Below are positions 15,719 through 21,979 of a DNA stretch of 21,979 bases, piece after piece. Each line of letters opens with the position of its first letter. Within the stretch, counting starts at the first letter, position 1. The notes beneath the pieces are model-generated. The model had not been told where the DNA came from. It made no database searches and saw only the letters and a program-made list of their open reading frames with translations. Both the position numbers and the translations under genes were made by a program. Source of the DNA: Weeksellaceae bacterium (GTDB lineage: Bacteria > Bacteroidota > Bacteroidia > Flavobacteriales > Weeksellaceae); NCBI GenBank assembly GCA_028698395.1, contig JAQVDG010000003.1, positions 1-21,979 on the forward strand. The letters run 5' to 3'.

Positions 15719-17398
15719 TTATAATTTAGGAATGGCAGCAATCAATTCCCGGGTATAAGAAGTTTCAGGATGGGCATAAACAAGGTCGGCATCATTCAAT
15801 TCCATTTGTTTTCCGTGTTGCATCACCAATAATTGGTCGCTCATGTATTTTACGACTGCCAAATCGTGCGAAATGAAAATATAGGTCAATCCGAATTCAG
15901 CTTTTAAATCATTCAATAGATTTAAAACCTGAGCCTGAACCGAAACATCTAAAGCCGAAACGCTCTCGTCGCAAATTATAAATTTAGGTTGAACTGACAA
16001 AGCCCGGGCGATTCCGATTCTTTGCCGTTGACCTCCCGAAAATTCGTGTGGATACTTTTGTAAATCAGAAGCTTGTAAGCCTACTTTTTCTATTAATTCA
16101 ATTGCTTTCTGAATTCTTTCTTTTTGATTTTTTCCGATGGAATGAACCTTCATAGGCGTAGTTAGAATTTCACTTACCGTCATTTTAGGATTCAAGCTCG
16201 AATAAGGATCCTGGAAAATGATTTGAATTTCTTTTCTCAACTTCCGAATTTCAGATGAATTCAATTGGGTAATGTCTTTTCCCTGATAAAAGATTTCGCC
16301 GGCTGTTGGTTTTTCAAGTAATAAAACAGCCCGACTTAAAGTCGTTTTTCCACTTCCCGATTCGCCTACTAAACCCAAAGTTTCACCCGGATAGACTTTA
16401 AAATTCATAGAATCTACTGCTTTAACTGAGATTTTTTCTTTTTGAAATAAGGAAGGAGCAGAATAAAAATATTTTGATAAATTTTTTACTTCTAAAATCG
16501 GATTTTGTTGGTAAATTTTTTGATGGAATTCATTTCGTTCAGCCGAAGAATAAATTTCAGCTTCATACTTCTCATTTTTTAAATAATCGTTAACGGTTGG
16601 GAGTTTTTTGTAGCGGATTTCCAATCGCGGACGGCAGGCAATCAGTCCTTTGGTATAATTTTCTTTTGGATGATGAAAAATTTCATTTACTTTTCCTTTT
16701 TCCACAATTTCACCTTTGTACATTACCACTACTTCATCGCAGATTTCGGCAATTACACCCAAATCATGCGAAATGAAAATACAACTCATATCGCTTTCTT
16801 GTTGTAATTTTTTAATCAACTCTAAAATTGCACGCTGAACAGTTACGTCCAAAGCTGTGGTTGGCTCGTCGGCAATTAAAATTTTAGGCTCACAACTGAT
16901 GGCCATTGCAATCATAACTCTTTGACGTTGACCACCGGAAAGTTCGTGTGGATAAGCTTGATATATTCGTTCAGGATGGGGTAAAAGTACTTTTTTAAAC
17001 AATTCCAACACTCGGGTTTTAGCGTCTTTTTTTGATAATTTAAAATGTAAAAGGAGTGCTTCTTCTACTTGAATTCCACACCGAATACTCGGATTGAGTG
17101 AGGTCATAGGCTCTTGGAAAATCATGGCGATTTCTTTTCCTCTGAATTTTCGGTGTTCTTCCCGTGATAATTGGAGTAAATCCGTTTGTTGGCCATTATT
17201 TTCAAATAAAATTTTACTTTTTTTAGATATTTCGGCATTTGGAGTCAATAAACCCATTATCGCCAAAGAACTTACAGATTTTCCGCTACCTGATTCCCCT
17301 ACAATTCCTATAATTTCTCCTTTTTTGATTGAGAAATTTACTTTGTTCAACACTTGATGTTGATTAAAACATAAAGACAGGTTTTGTATTTGAAGCAT
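15719..17398 (-). CDS. Oligopeptide/dipeptide-type ABC transporter, fused double ATP-binding protein (YejF/GsiA-like)
   Basis: A 559-aa cytoplasmic protein with two complete ATPase domains in one chain, as in YejF or GsiA (equivalent to fused OppD-OppF). NBD1: Walker A GESGSGKS (34-41), Q-loop FQEP (94-97), signature LSGGQ (153-157), Walker B ILIADEPT (173-180), His211. NBD2: Walker A GESGSGKT (345-352), FQDP (395-398), signature FSGGQ (453-457), Walker B FIICDES (473-479), His511. Each NBD carries the C-terminal oligopeptide-transporter extension (NYTKGLIACRP, SYTRELIAAIP). Walker B of NBD2 ends DES, as in the family. Both sites look active. The permease and binding-protein genes are not in the window, so the substrate is inferred as short peptides. 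Confidence 0.9.
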   Translation of the reverse strand: MLQIQNLSLCFNQHQVLNKVNFSIKKGEIIGIVGESGSGKSVSSLAIMGLLTPNAEISKKSKILFENNGQQTDLLQLSREEHRKFRGKEIAMIFQEPMTSLNPSIRCGIQVEEALLLHFKLSKKDAKTRVLELFKKVLLPHPERIYQAYPHELSGGQRQRVMIAMAISCEPKILIADEPTTALDVTVQRAILELIKKLQQESDMSCIFISHDLGVIAEICDEVVVMYKGEIVEKGKVNEIFHHPKENYTKGLIACRPRLEIRYKKLPTVNDYLKNEKYEAEIYSSAERNEFHQKIYQQNPILEVKNLSKYFYSAPSLFQKEKISVKAVDSMNFKVYPGETLGLVGESGSGKTTLSRAVLLLEKPTAGEIFYQGKDITQLNSSEIRKLRKEIQIIFQDPYSSLNPKMTVSEILTTPMKVHSIGKNQKERIQKAIELIEKVGLQASDLQKYPHEFSGGQRQRIGIARALSVQPKFIICDESVSALDVSVQAQVLNLLNDLKAEFGLTYIFISHDLAVVKYMSDQLLVMQHGKQMELNDADLVYAHPETSYTRELIAAIPKL

Positions 17399-17435
17399 AA
17401 AAAATGATTAGATTTTAAATGAAAAATAAGCATTT

Positions 17436-17469
17436 CAAAAGTAATCAAAAATTTAAAAAGAAGTTCAAA
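17436..17469 (-). promoter_or_regulatory. Bacteroidota-type promoter for the ABC ATPase gene
   Basis: On the minus strand TTTG (17469-17466) is followed after 22 nt by TACTTTTG (17443-17436), fitting the consensus TTTG-N17-23-TAnnTTTG. The leader to the ATG at 17398 would be about 33 nt. It is the only site in the window where both boxes fit at standard spacing. Confidence 0.55.
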
Positions 17470-17501
17470 AAAAGAATAAGATGATTTACCCTGGTTTTTG
17501 A

Positions 17502-17524
17502 ACTAAAATTTTCCCTATTTTAGT
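17502..17524. promoter_or_regulatory. Inverted repeat upstream of hsdM, possible operator
   Basis: Perfect 8-bp arms (ACTAAAAT at 17502-17509, ATTTTAGT at 17517-17524) with a 7-nt spacer. The right arm overlaps TATTTTAG (17516-17523), one mismatch from the -7 consensus, with a TTTG at 17497-17500 only 15 nt before it. A repressor site over an hsdM promoter is possible but unproven. Confidence 0.35.
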
Positions 17525-17531
17525 GGATTCG

Positions 17532-17554
17532 ATTAAGGATAAGAAATCCTTAAT
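17532..17554 (+). promoter_or_regulatory. Hairpin in the hsdM leader
   Basis: Perfect 9-bp stem (ATTAAGGAT at 17532-17540, ATCCTTAAT at 17546-17554) with a 5-nt loop, 18 nt before the hsdM ATG. Its left side shares a 12-nt sequence (GATTAAGGATAA, 17531-17542) with the opposite strand of the hairpin at the end of the RAYT gene (20605-20616). It could be a leader structure, an operator or a REP-like element. Confidence 0.5.
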
Positions 17555-17572
17555 GTTAAAAAACTTATTTTA

Positions 17573-19132
17573 ATGTCAGAAGAACAAAAAAGAATTTTAG
17601 AGCAACAGCTTTGGAATATTGCCAATACATTGCGTGGGAAAATGAATGCGGATGAATTCCGAGATTATATTTTGGGATTTATTTTTTATAAATATTTGGC
17701 TGAAAAAATGGAAATTTATGCCAATTCTATTTTAGAAAAAGATACTATCCAATTCAAGAACATTCCCGAAGACACTCCCGAAGGACAGGGATATATAGAG
17801 GCGATTAAAGAAGAGTCGTTAGAATATTTAGGATATTTTTTAAAACCATCTGAATTATTTAGCGAAATCGCCAAAAGAGGAAATGGCGATAATAATACTT
17901 TCATTATAGAGGATTTGCAAAAGATTTTGACCAATATCCAATTGAGTACAATGGGAACGGAAAGTGAGGAAGACTTTGATAGCCTATTTGAGGATATGGA
18001 TTTAAACAGTACCAAATTGGGAAGAACAGTTGAAGATAGAAACAAATTAATTGCAAAAGTTCTGTTACATTTGGATGAAATTGATTTTAAACTCGATGAT
18101 ACCGAATTAGATGTTTTAGGAGATGCTTATGAATATTTAATTGGGCAATTTGCCAGCGGAGCGGGAAAAAAAGCCGGTGAATTCTATACGCCTCAGGAAG
18201 TTTCTAAAATTTTAGCAAAAATCGTTACCACAGGAAAAAGCAGATTAAAATCAGTTTATGACCCAACTTGTGGTTCGGGTTCTTTACTATTACGTGTGGC
18301 AAGAGAAGTGAAAGATGTTGCTCTGTTTTATGGTCAGGAAATGAATCGTACGACTTATAATTTGGCACGAATGAACATGATTTTGCACGGTGTTCATTAT
18401 TTGAAATTTGACATCAAGCAAGAAGATACATTGGAACATCCGCAACATTTGGATAATTTACCATTTGAAGCAATCGTAGCAAATCCACCTTTTTCGGCAA
18501 AATGGAGTGCAAATCCCTTATTTTTGAGTGATGACCGTTTTAGTCAATATGGAAAATTAGCTCCGGCAAGCAAAGCCGATTTTGCTTTCGTACAACACAT
18601 GATTCATCATTTATCGGAAAATGGAACTATGGCAATTGTACTGCCACATGGTGTTTTATTTCGTGGAGCAGCAGAGTTGCACATTCGCAAGTTTTTAATT
18701 GAACAGAAAAATTATTTGGATGCCGTGATTGGTTTGCCTGCCAATATTTTTTACGGAACCAGTATTCCGACTTGTATTTTGGTATTCAAAAAATGTAAAG
18801 AAGACGCTGACCATATTTTATTTATCGATGCCAGCAAGGAGTTTGAGAAAGTCAAAAATCAAAATATGTTGCGAGATGAACACATCGCCAAGATTGTGGA
18901 GACTTATCGTAACCGGACATCGATTGAAAAATTTAGTCATTTAGCAACTTTACAAGAAGTAGCCGAAAACGACTATAATCTGAATATTCCAAGATATGTA
19001 GACACTTTTGAGGAAGAGGAAGAAATCGACATTCAGGCGGTAATGCAGGAAATCAAATCGTTGGAAGCGAAACGTGCAGAATTGGATTCTGAAATTGAAG
19101 GGTATTTCAAGGAATTGGGATTAGTCTTTTAA
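17573..19132 (+). CDS. hsdM: Type I restriction-modification system, DNA methyltransferase (M) subunit
   Basis: N6-adenine methyltransferase subunit that forms M2S with HsdS and, with HsdR, the restriction complex. The 519-aa protein has the HsdM N-terminal helical domain (LWNIANTLRGKMNADEFRDYILG, about 12-34), then the hallmark GEFYTPQEVSKIL, the SAM motif DPTCGSGS (230-237), the catalytic motif NPPF (304-307) and a C-terminal coiled segment that docks on HsdS. Full length, no frameshift. The ATG at 17573 gives the typical N-terminus. It is the first gene of the type I locus and is separated from dinD by 17 bp. The leader carries two inverted repeats that may control it. The partner hsdR is not in the window. 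Confidence 0.96.
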   Translation: MSEEQKRILEQQLWNIANTLRGKMNADEFRDYILGFIFYKYLAEKMEIYANSILEKDTIQFKNIPEDTPEGQGYIEAIKEESLEYLGYFLKPSELFSEIAKRGNGDNNTFIIEDLQKILTNIQLSTMGTESEEDFDSLFEDMDLNSTKLGRTVEDRNKLIAKVLLHLDEIDFKLDDTELDVLGDAYEYLIGQFASGAGKKAGEFYTPQEVSKILAKIVTTGKSRLKSVYDPTCGSGSLLLRVAREVKDVALFYGQEMNRTTYNLARMNMILHGVHYLKFDIKQEDTLEHPQHLDNLPFEAIVANPPFSAKWSANPLFLSDDRFSQYGKLAPASKADFAFVQHMIHHLSENGTMAIVLPHGVLFRGAAELHIRKFLIEQKNYLDAVIGLPANIFYGTSIPTCILVFKKCKEDADHILFIDASKEFEKVKNQNMLRDEHIAKIVETYRNRTSIEKFSHLATLQEVAENDYNLNIPRYVDTFEEEEEIDIQAVMQEIKSLEAKRAELDSEIEGYFKELGLVF

Positions 19133-19149
19133 GTTTAAAATTTAAGAAT

Positions 19150-19983
19150 ATGAAATCGGAAGAAATAAAACAATTATTTGAACAGTTTGAAAATGTAGCT
19201 GCAGAATTAGAAGGAGTGGAATGCTGGAGTGCACGTGATTTACAATCTTTATTGGGATACAGTAAATGGGAAAATTTTGAAAAGGTAATCCAAAAAGCAA
19301 AAGATGCCTGTAAAAATGCAGGTGAAGAAGTTGCCTATCATTTTCCTGACGTCAGGAAGATGATAACAAAAGGGAAAGGTGCTAAAGATGAGATAGATGA
19401 CATTTTGTTGACTCGTTATGCGTGTTATCTGGTAGCACAAAACGGAGATAGCCGAAAACAAGAAATTGCTTTTGCACAAAACTATTTTGCAGTACAAACT
19501 CGTAGAGCAGAATTGGTGGAGCAAAGACTTTTAGAATATGAAAGAGTAAAAGCAAGAGAAAAACTGAGCCAAACCGAAAAACAACTTTCGGGTATTTTAT
19601 ATGAACGAGGTGTAGACAGTAAAGGGTTTGGAATTATAAGAAGTAAAGGTGATCAAGCCTTATTTCGACTGAACACGCAAATGCTCAAAAAGAAAATGGG
19701 TGTTCCCGATAGCAGACCTGTTGCTGATTTTCTTCCAACAATCAGTATTAAAGCCAAAGATTTGGCAGCTGAAATGACTGGGCTTAATGTACAAAGTAAA
19801 GATTTAAAAGGTCAAAACAAAATAGAAAAAGAGCATGTTGATAATAATCAAGCAGTTCGGGATATGCTTACCAAACGAGGGATTGTACCCGAAAATCTAC
19901 CTCCTGCAGAAGATGTCAAAAAACTACAACGTAAGTTGGACAGTGATGAGAAAAAATTACTGAAAGGAAAAAAGAAACCCTAA
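19150..19983 (+). CDS. dinD: DNA damage-inducible protein D (DinD) family
   Basis: A 277-aa protein of the DinD family; E. coli DinD is LexA-controlled and inhibits RecA filaments. The N-terminal part (about 20-115) is a BRO-N-like domain (WSARDLQSLLGYSKWENF, then DDILLTRYACYLVAQNGD), followed by the family helix (YFAVQTRRAEL, LLEYERVKAREKLSQTEK) and a charged, lysine-rich C-terminus (GIVPENLPPAEDVKKLQRK). It lies 17 bp after hsdM, inside the type I locus, as I have seen in other hsd loci. Its role there is not established; control of restriction during DNA damage is an inference. No clear SOS box was found just upstream, so it probably follows hsdM transcription. Confidence 0.88.
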   Translation: MKSEEIKQLFEQFENVAAELEGVECWSARDLQSLLGYSKWENFEKVIQKAKDACKNAGEEVAYHFPDVRKMITKGKGAKDEIDDILLTRYACYLVAQNGDSRKQEIAFAQNYFAVQTRRAELVEQRLLEYERVKAREKLSQTEKQLSGILYERGVDSKGFGIIRSKGDQALFRLNTQMLKKKMGVPDSRPVADFLPTISIKAKDLAAEMTGLNVQSKDLKGQNKIEKEHVDNNQAVRDMLTKRGIVPENLPPAEDVKKLQRKLDSDEKKLLKGKKKP

Positions 19984-20016
19984 ATATTTTTCGACAACGA
20001 AAATTAAACAGAAGTA

Positions 20017-20601
20017 ATGTCCGATAAATTCCAAAATAAATACCGTATTCCGTCTGCACGATTGCAGGGGTATGATTATGGGCAAAATGGTGCGTATTTC
20101 ATCACGATATGTACCCAAAATCGTGTACATTTTTTTGGAAAAATTGTCAATAATGAAATGCAATTAAACGAAATCGGACAATTAGCAGAAAAATTTTGGT
20201 TGGAAATTCCTAATCATTTTCCGTTTGTGGGATTGGGAAATTTTGTGATAATGCCTAATCACGTTCACGGAATTTTGATTATTGATAAAATAAATCATGT
20301 TGATACCGATACAACCGTTCCCGTATCCGTAGAGACGTTGCATTGCAACGTCTCTACCACCACCGATACCGAAAAAAACGAACAAATGTCAAAAATATCC
20401 CCAAAATCGGGAACGATTTCTACCATTATTCGTTCGTATAAATCAGTTGTATCAAAATTTGCACGACAAATCCACGCAGATTTTGGTTGGCAATCCCGAT
20501 TTCACGACCATATTATTCGTAATTCGGAATCGTTTGAACGCATACAAACCTATATTGAAAGTAACCCGAAAAATTGGGATAAGGATAAATTTCATAATTG
20601 A
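20017..20601 (+). mobile_element. REP-associated tyrosine transposase (RAYT, IS200-like Y1 family) gene
   Basis: A 194-aa single-strand transposase of the HUH/Y1 class. It opens with a RIPS-LQGYDYGQNGAYFITICTQNR motif; the metal-binding HUH is H82-V-H84 in MPNHVHGI; the C-terminal helix has GWQSRFHDHIIR (157-168) and TYIESNPKNW (178-187), with Tyr179 the likely nucleophile by family comparison. RAYTs are single-copy domesticated transposases linked to REP palindromes. Here residues 105-114 (VETLHCNVST) are encoded by a perfect palindrome at 20329-20357, in a variable linker. The stop codon sits inside a long hairpin (20573-20620). It lies between dinD and hsdS on the same strand, so it may have landed in the hsd operon and separated hsdS from hsdM. 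The gene appears intact. Confidence 0.88.
20329..20357. repeat. Perfect 29-nt palindrome inside the RAYT coding sequence
   Basis: Two 14-nt arms (GTAGAGACGTTGCA and its exact complement) flank one central T at 20343. The reading frame passes through, starting exactly at codon 105. GTAGAGACG...CGTCTCTAC palindromes are, to my recollection, common dispersed repeats in Bacteroidota and Cyanobacteria genomes; no second copy is in this window. Confidence 0.9.
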
Positions 20602-20620
20602 AAATTATCCTTAATCCAAT
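20573..20620. repeat. Long imperfect hairpin overlapping the end of the RAYT gene
   Basis: Arms of 21 nt (20573-20593 and 20600-20620) with a 6-nt loop: 18 Watson-Crick pairs, one G-T pair and two mismatches. It contains the RAYT TGA stop (20599-20601). It may be a REP-like end recognised by the transposase, or a transcript-stabilising or attenuating structure before hsdS. It lacks a T tract, so it is not a typical terminator. Confidence 0.75.
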
Positions 20621-20667
20621 CAGCAGAAATAATTTGACATTTAAGATGATGGATAGAGATTAAAGGA

Positions 20668-21814
20668 ATGGATTGTTCCAAACACATCACAAAAAATCCC
20701 CAAACTACGATTTCCCGAGTTTGCAGGAGATTGGGAAGCGAAGAAGTTGGGAAATATTTCTCCTCTTCAAAGAGGTTTTGATTTACCAAAACAAAGTATT
20801 GTAGCGGGAAATATTCCCATAGTTTACAGCAATGGAATTTTAAAATTTCATAATCAATCCAAAAGCAAAGCTCCCGGATTAGTAACAGGACGTTCGGGAA
20901 CAATTGGAAAATTTACTTTCATTGAAAATGGTGAGTATTGGCCACATAATACATCTTTATGGGTTACAGATTTTTGTGGCAATATTCCAAAATTTATTTA
21001 TTATCTATATCAAACTATAAATATTGAACAATTTTCAACAGGTTCAGGAGTTCCAACATTAAACAGAAACGATGTTCATAGAAAAAAATGTTCTATACCA
21101 AATATTGAAGAACAAAAAAAGATATCTTCTTTTTTAAGTTTACTTGATGAAAAACTTCAAACCCAAAGGAAAATAATTGAAAGTTTAGAGTCCTTAATGA
21201 AAGGTATGAGCCAAAAACTTTTTACTCAAAAATTACGTTTTAAAGAATTTACCGATGAATGGAAGAGAAAGACATTGGGAGAAGTTTTGATAAAAAATTC
21301 CAACAAGAATAAAAACCAAAAATATTCTACGGTTCAAAGTGTTAGTAACAAATATGGGTTTATTAATCAGGAAGAAATGTTTGAAGACAGAAGAGTTGCA
21401 AGTAACAATACTTCAAACTATTATATAATTGAAAAAGGATTTTTTGCATATAATCCCTCTCGTATCAATGTGGGTTCATTGGCTTATAAAAAAGATGAAG
21501 AAATTTCTGTAATAAGCCCATTGTATATTAGTTTTAAAGCTAATAATATTTTTTTGAAAGATGAATTTCTATGGTATTGGTTTAAAACTATTGAGTTTAT
21601 ACGACAAATGAACAATTCTTTTGAGGGAAGTGTCAGAAATACTTTAAGTTATGAAAGTTTAATAAAAATGAATATTTCTATTCCTTGCAAAGAAGAACAA
21701 ACCAAAATCGCAGGGTTTCTTTCTAAAATTTCCGATAAAATCGAAACTGAAAAGAAAATATTGGAGTTATTAGAACAACAGAAAAAGTATTTTCTGCAAA
21801 ATCTTTTTATATAA
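20668..21814 (+). CDS. hsdS: Type I restriction-modification system, specificity (S) subunit, with a one-base frame discrepancy at its N-terminus
   Basis: Determines the DNA target of the type I complex. Two target-recognition domains alternate with conserved helices: the opening KIPKLRFPEFAGDWEAKKLG (nt about 20693-20749), TRD1, CR1 (EEQKKISSFLSLLDEKLQTQ, about 21104-21163), a second repeat opening (QKLRFKEFTDEWKRKTLGEV), TRD2, and CR2 (KEEQTKIAGFLSKISDKIE) to LFI. The main frame is open from 20657 but has no ATG before the conserved start; the first usual alternative codon, TTG at 20747, would cut off the conserved opening. An ATG at 20668 lies in another frame and would join the main frame if one base were absent between 20671 and 20692, which includes an A6 run (20691-20696). 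The gene is therefore either phase-off, mutated, started at a non-ATG codon, or wrongly sequenced. A second hsdS faces it from the right. Confidence 0.85.
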
Positions 21815-21815
21815 A
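21806..21815. repeat. 10-bp palindrome at the junction of the two convergent hsdS genes
   Basis: TTTATATAAA is self-complementary and holds both stop codons: TAA of the plus-strand hsdS (21812-21814) and TAA of the minus-strand hsdS (21809-21807). The two coding regions overlap by 8 nt here. Confidence 0.7.
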
Positions 21816-21979
21816 CATATTGGCTAAAAAGTATTTTTTTTGTTCTTCCAATTTTTGTAAAATCTGATTTTCAATATCAATTTTTGAGTCGATTGAAGAT
21901 AAGAAGTTGGCTATTTTTTGTTGTTCATTTTCTGCTAAACTAATTTCAATTTTCAATCTTTTTAAATCTTTCAACTGAA
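21807..21979 (-). CDS. hsdS: Second type I specificity subunit, inverted, C-terminal 56 codons only
   Basis: Reading the minus strand from the window edge gives 56 residues and a stop at 21807. They match the C-terminal conserved helix of HsdS: ISLAENEQQKIANFLSSIDSKI followed by LEEQKKYFLANMFI. The last 30 residues line up without gaps with those of the plus-strand hsdS (EQQKKYFLQNLFI), with clear similarity but not identity in DNA. The rest of the gene lies beyond the window. It is too short to have been called automatically. The head-on arrangement with the neighbouring hsdS suggests an alternative specificity gene or partial gene of an invertible locus. Confidence 0.85.
   Translation of the reverse strand, partial: QLKDLKRLKIEISLAENEQQKIANFLSSIDSKIDIENQILQKLEEQKKYFLANMFI

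Noticed and set aside
20182..20385. Minus-strand frame within the RAYT gene
   Set aside because: Shadow of the HUH region; partly created by the palindrome, which reads similarly on both strands.
20573..20620. Hairpin as a rho-independent terminator of the RAYT gene
   Set aside because: No T tract follows on the plus strand and the stem contains the stop codon; a structural or REP-like role fits better.
20747..20749. TTG at 20747 as the true hsdS start
   Set aside because: It would remove the conserved KLRFPEF-GDW opening that is plainly encoded in frame just upstream.
20592..20903. Minus-strand frame of 103 codons over the start of hsdS
   Set aside because: The plus strand encodes the conserved HsdS opening and TRD1 here; the reverse product has no motif.
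1..21979. CRISPR array, tRNA or rRNA genes
   Set aside because: No regularly spaced repeats, cloverleaf-like segments or rRNA-like sequence were recognised on either strand by eye.

Overview
The window reads as chromosomal DNA of a low-GC member of the Bacteroidota, most likely Flavobacteriales. Evidence: a secreted M36 metallopeptidase with a C-terminal type IX secretion (T9SS) sorting domain, a PorQ-type T9SS protein encoded next to cytidylate kinase, TAnnTTTG promoter elements and few Shine-Dalgarno sequences. The genus cannot be fixed from the sequence alone.

Layout. (1) 1-3214: 3' part of a large secreted M36 (fungalysin-type) protease gene and its terminator. (2) 3229-4194: manA on the minus strand. 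(3) 4192-6494: a compact type II restriction-modification (R-M) cassette, a cytosine-5 methyltransferase followed by a HaeII-like endonuclease. It is bracketed by two 55-bp direct repeats, the first of which begins at the manA start codon, so the cassette looks like an insertion with a long target duplication. (4) 6632-9229: a FemAB/GNAT-like acyltransferase and, convergent with it, an EptA-like phosphoethanolamine transferase. (5) 9334-13899: a tight five-gene plus-strand operon: three exported proteins (a coiled-coil-ended protein, an unknown, and a pappalysin-like M43 metzincin), then a GNAT acyltransferase and a NodB-type polysaccharide deacetylase. (6) 13916-17398, minus strand: a two-ATPase oligopeptide ABC protein, porQ and cmk. 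(7) 17573-21979: a type I R-M locus, hsdM - dinD - RAYT transposase - hsdS, followed by the tail of a second hsdS in the opposite orientation. hsdR is not in the window.

How the parts fit. The envelope and secretion genes (M36 protease, porQ, EptA, FemAB-like, GNAT, deacetylase) are ordinary Flavobacteriales functions. The accessory material is the two R-M systems and the REP-associated transposase. The most interesting region is the right end. Two hsdS genes face each other and overlap at their stop codons, which is the geometry of invertible, phase-variable type I systems. The visible hsdS also has a one-base reading-frame problem between its only sensible ATG and its conserved N-terminus. 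The RAYT gene beside it contains a perfect palindrome in frame and ends in a long hairpin that shares a 12-mer with the leader of hsdM.

Three genes (6632, porQ, cmk) carry an exact TAnnTTTG element only 4-6 nt before the ATG, which suggests leaderless transcripts. No rRNA, tRNA or CRISPR array was seen.
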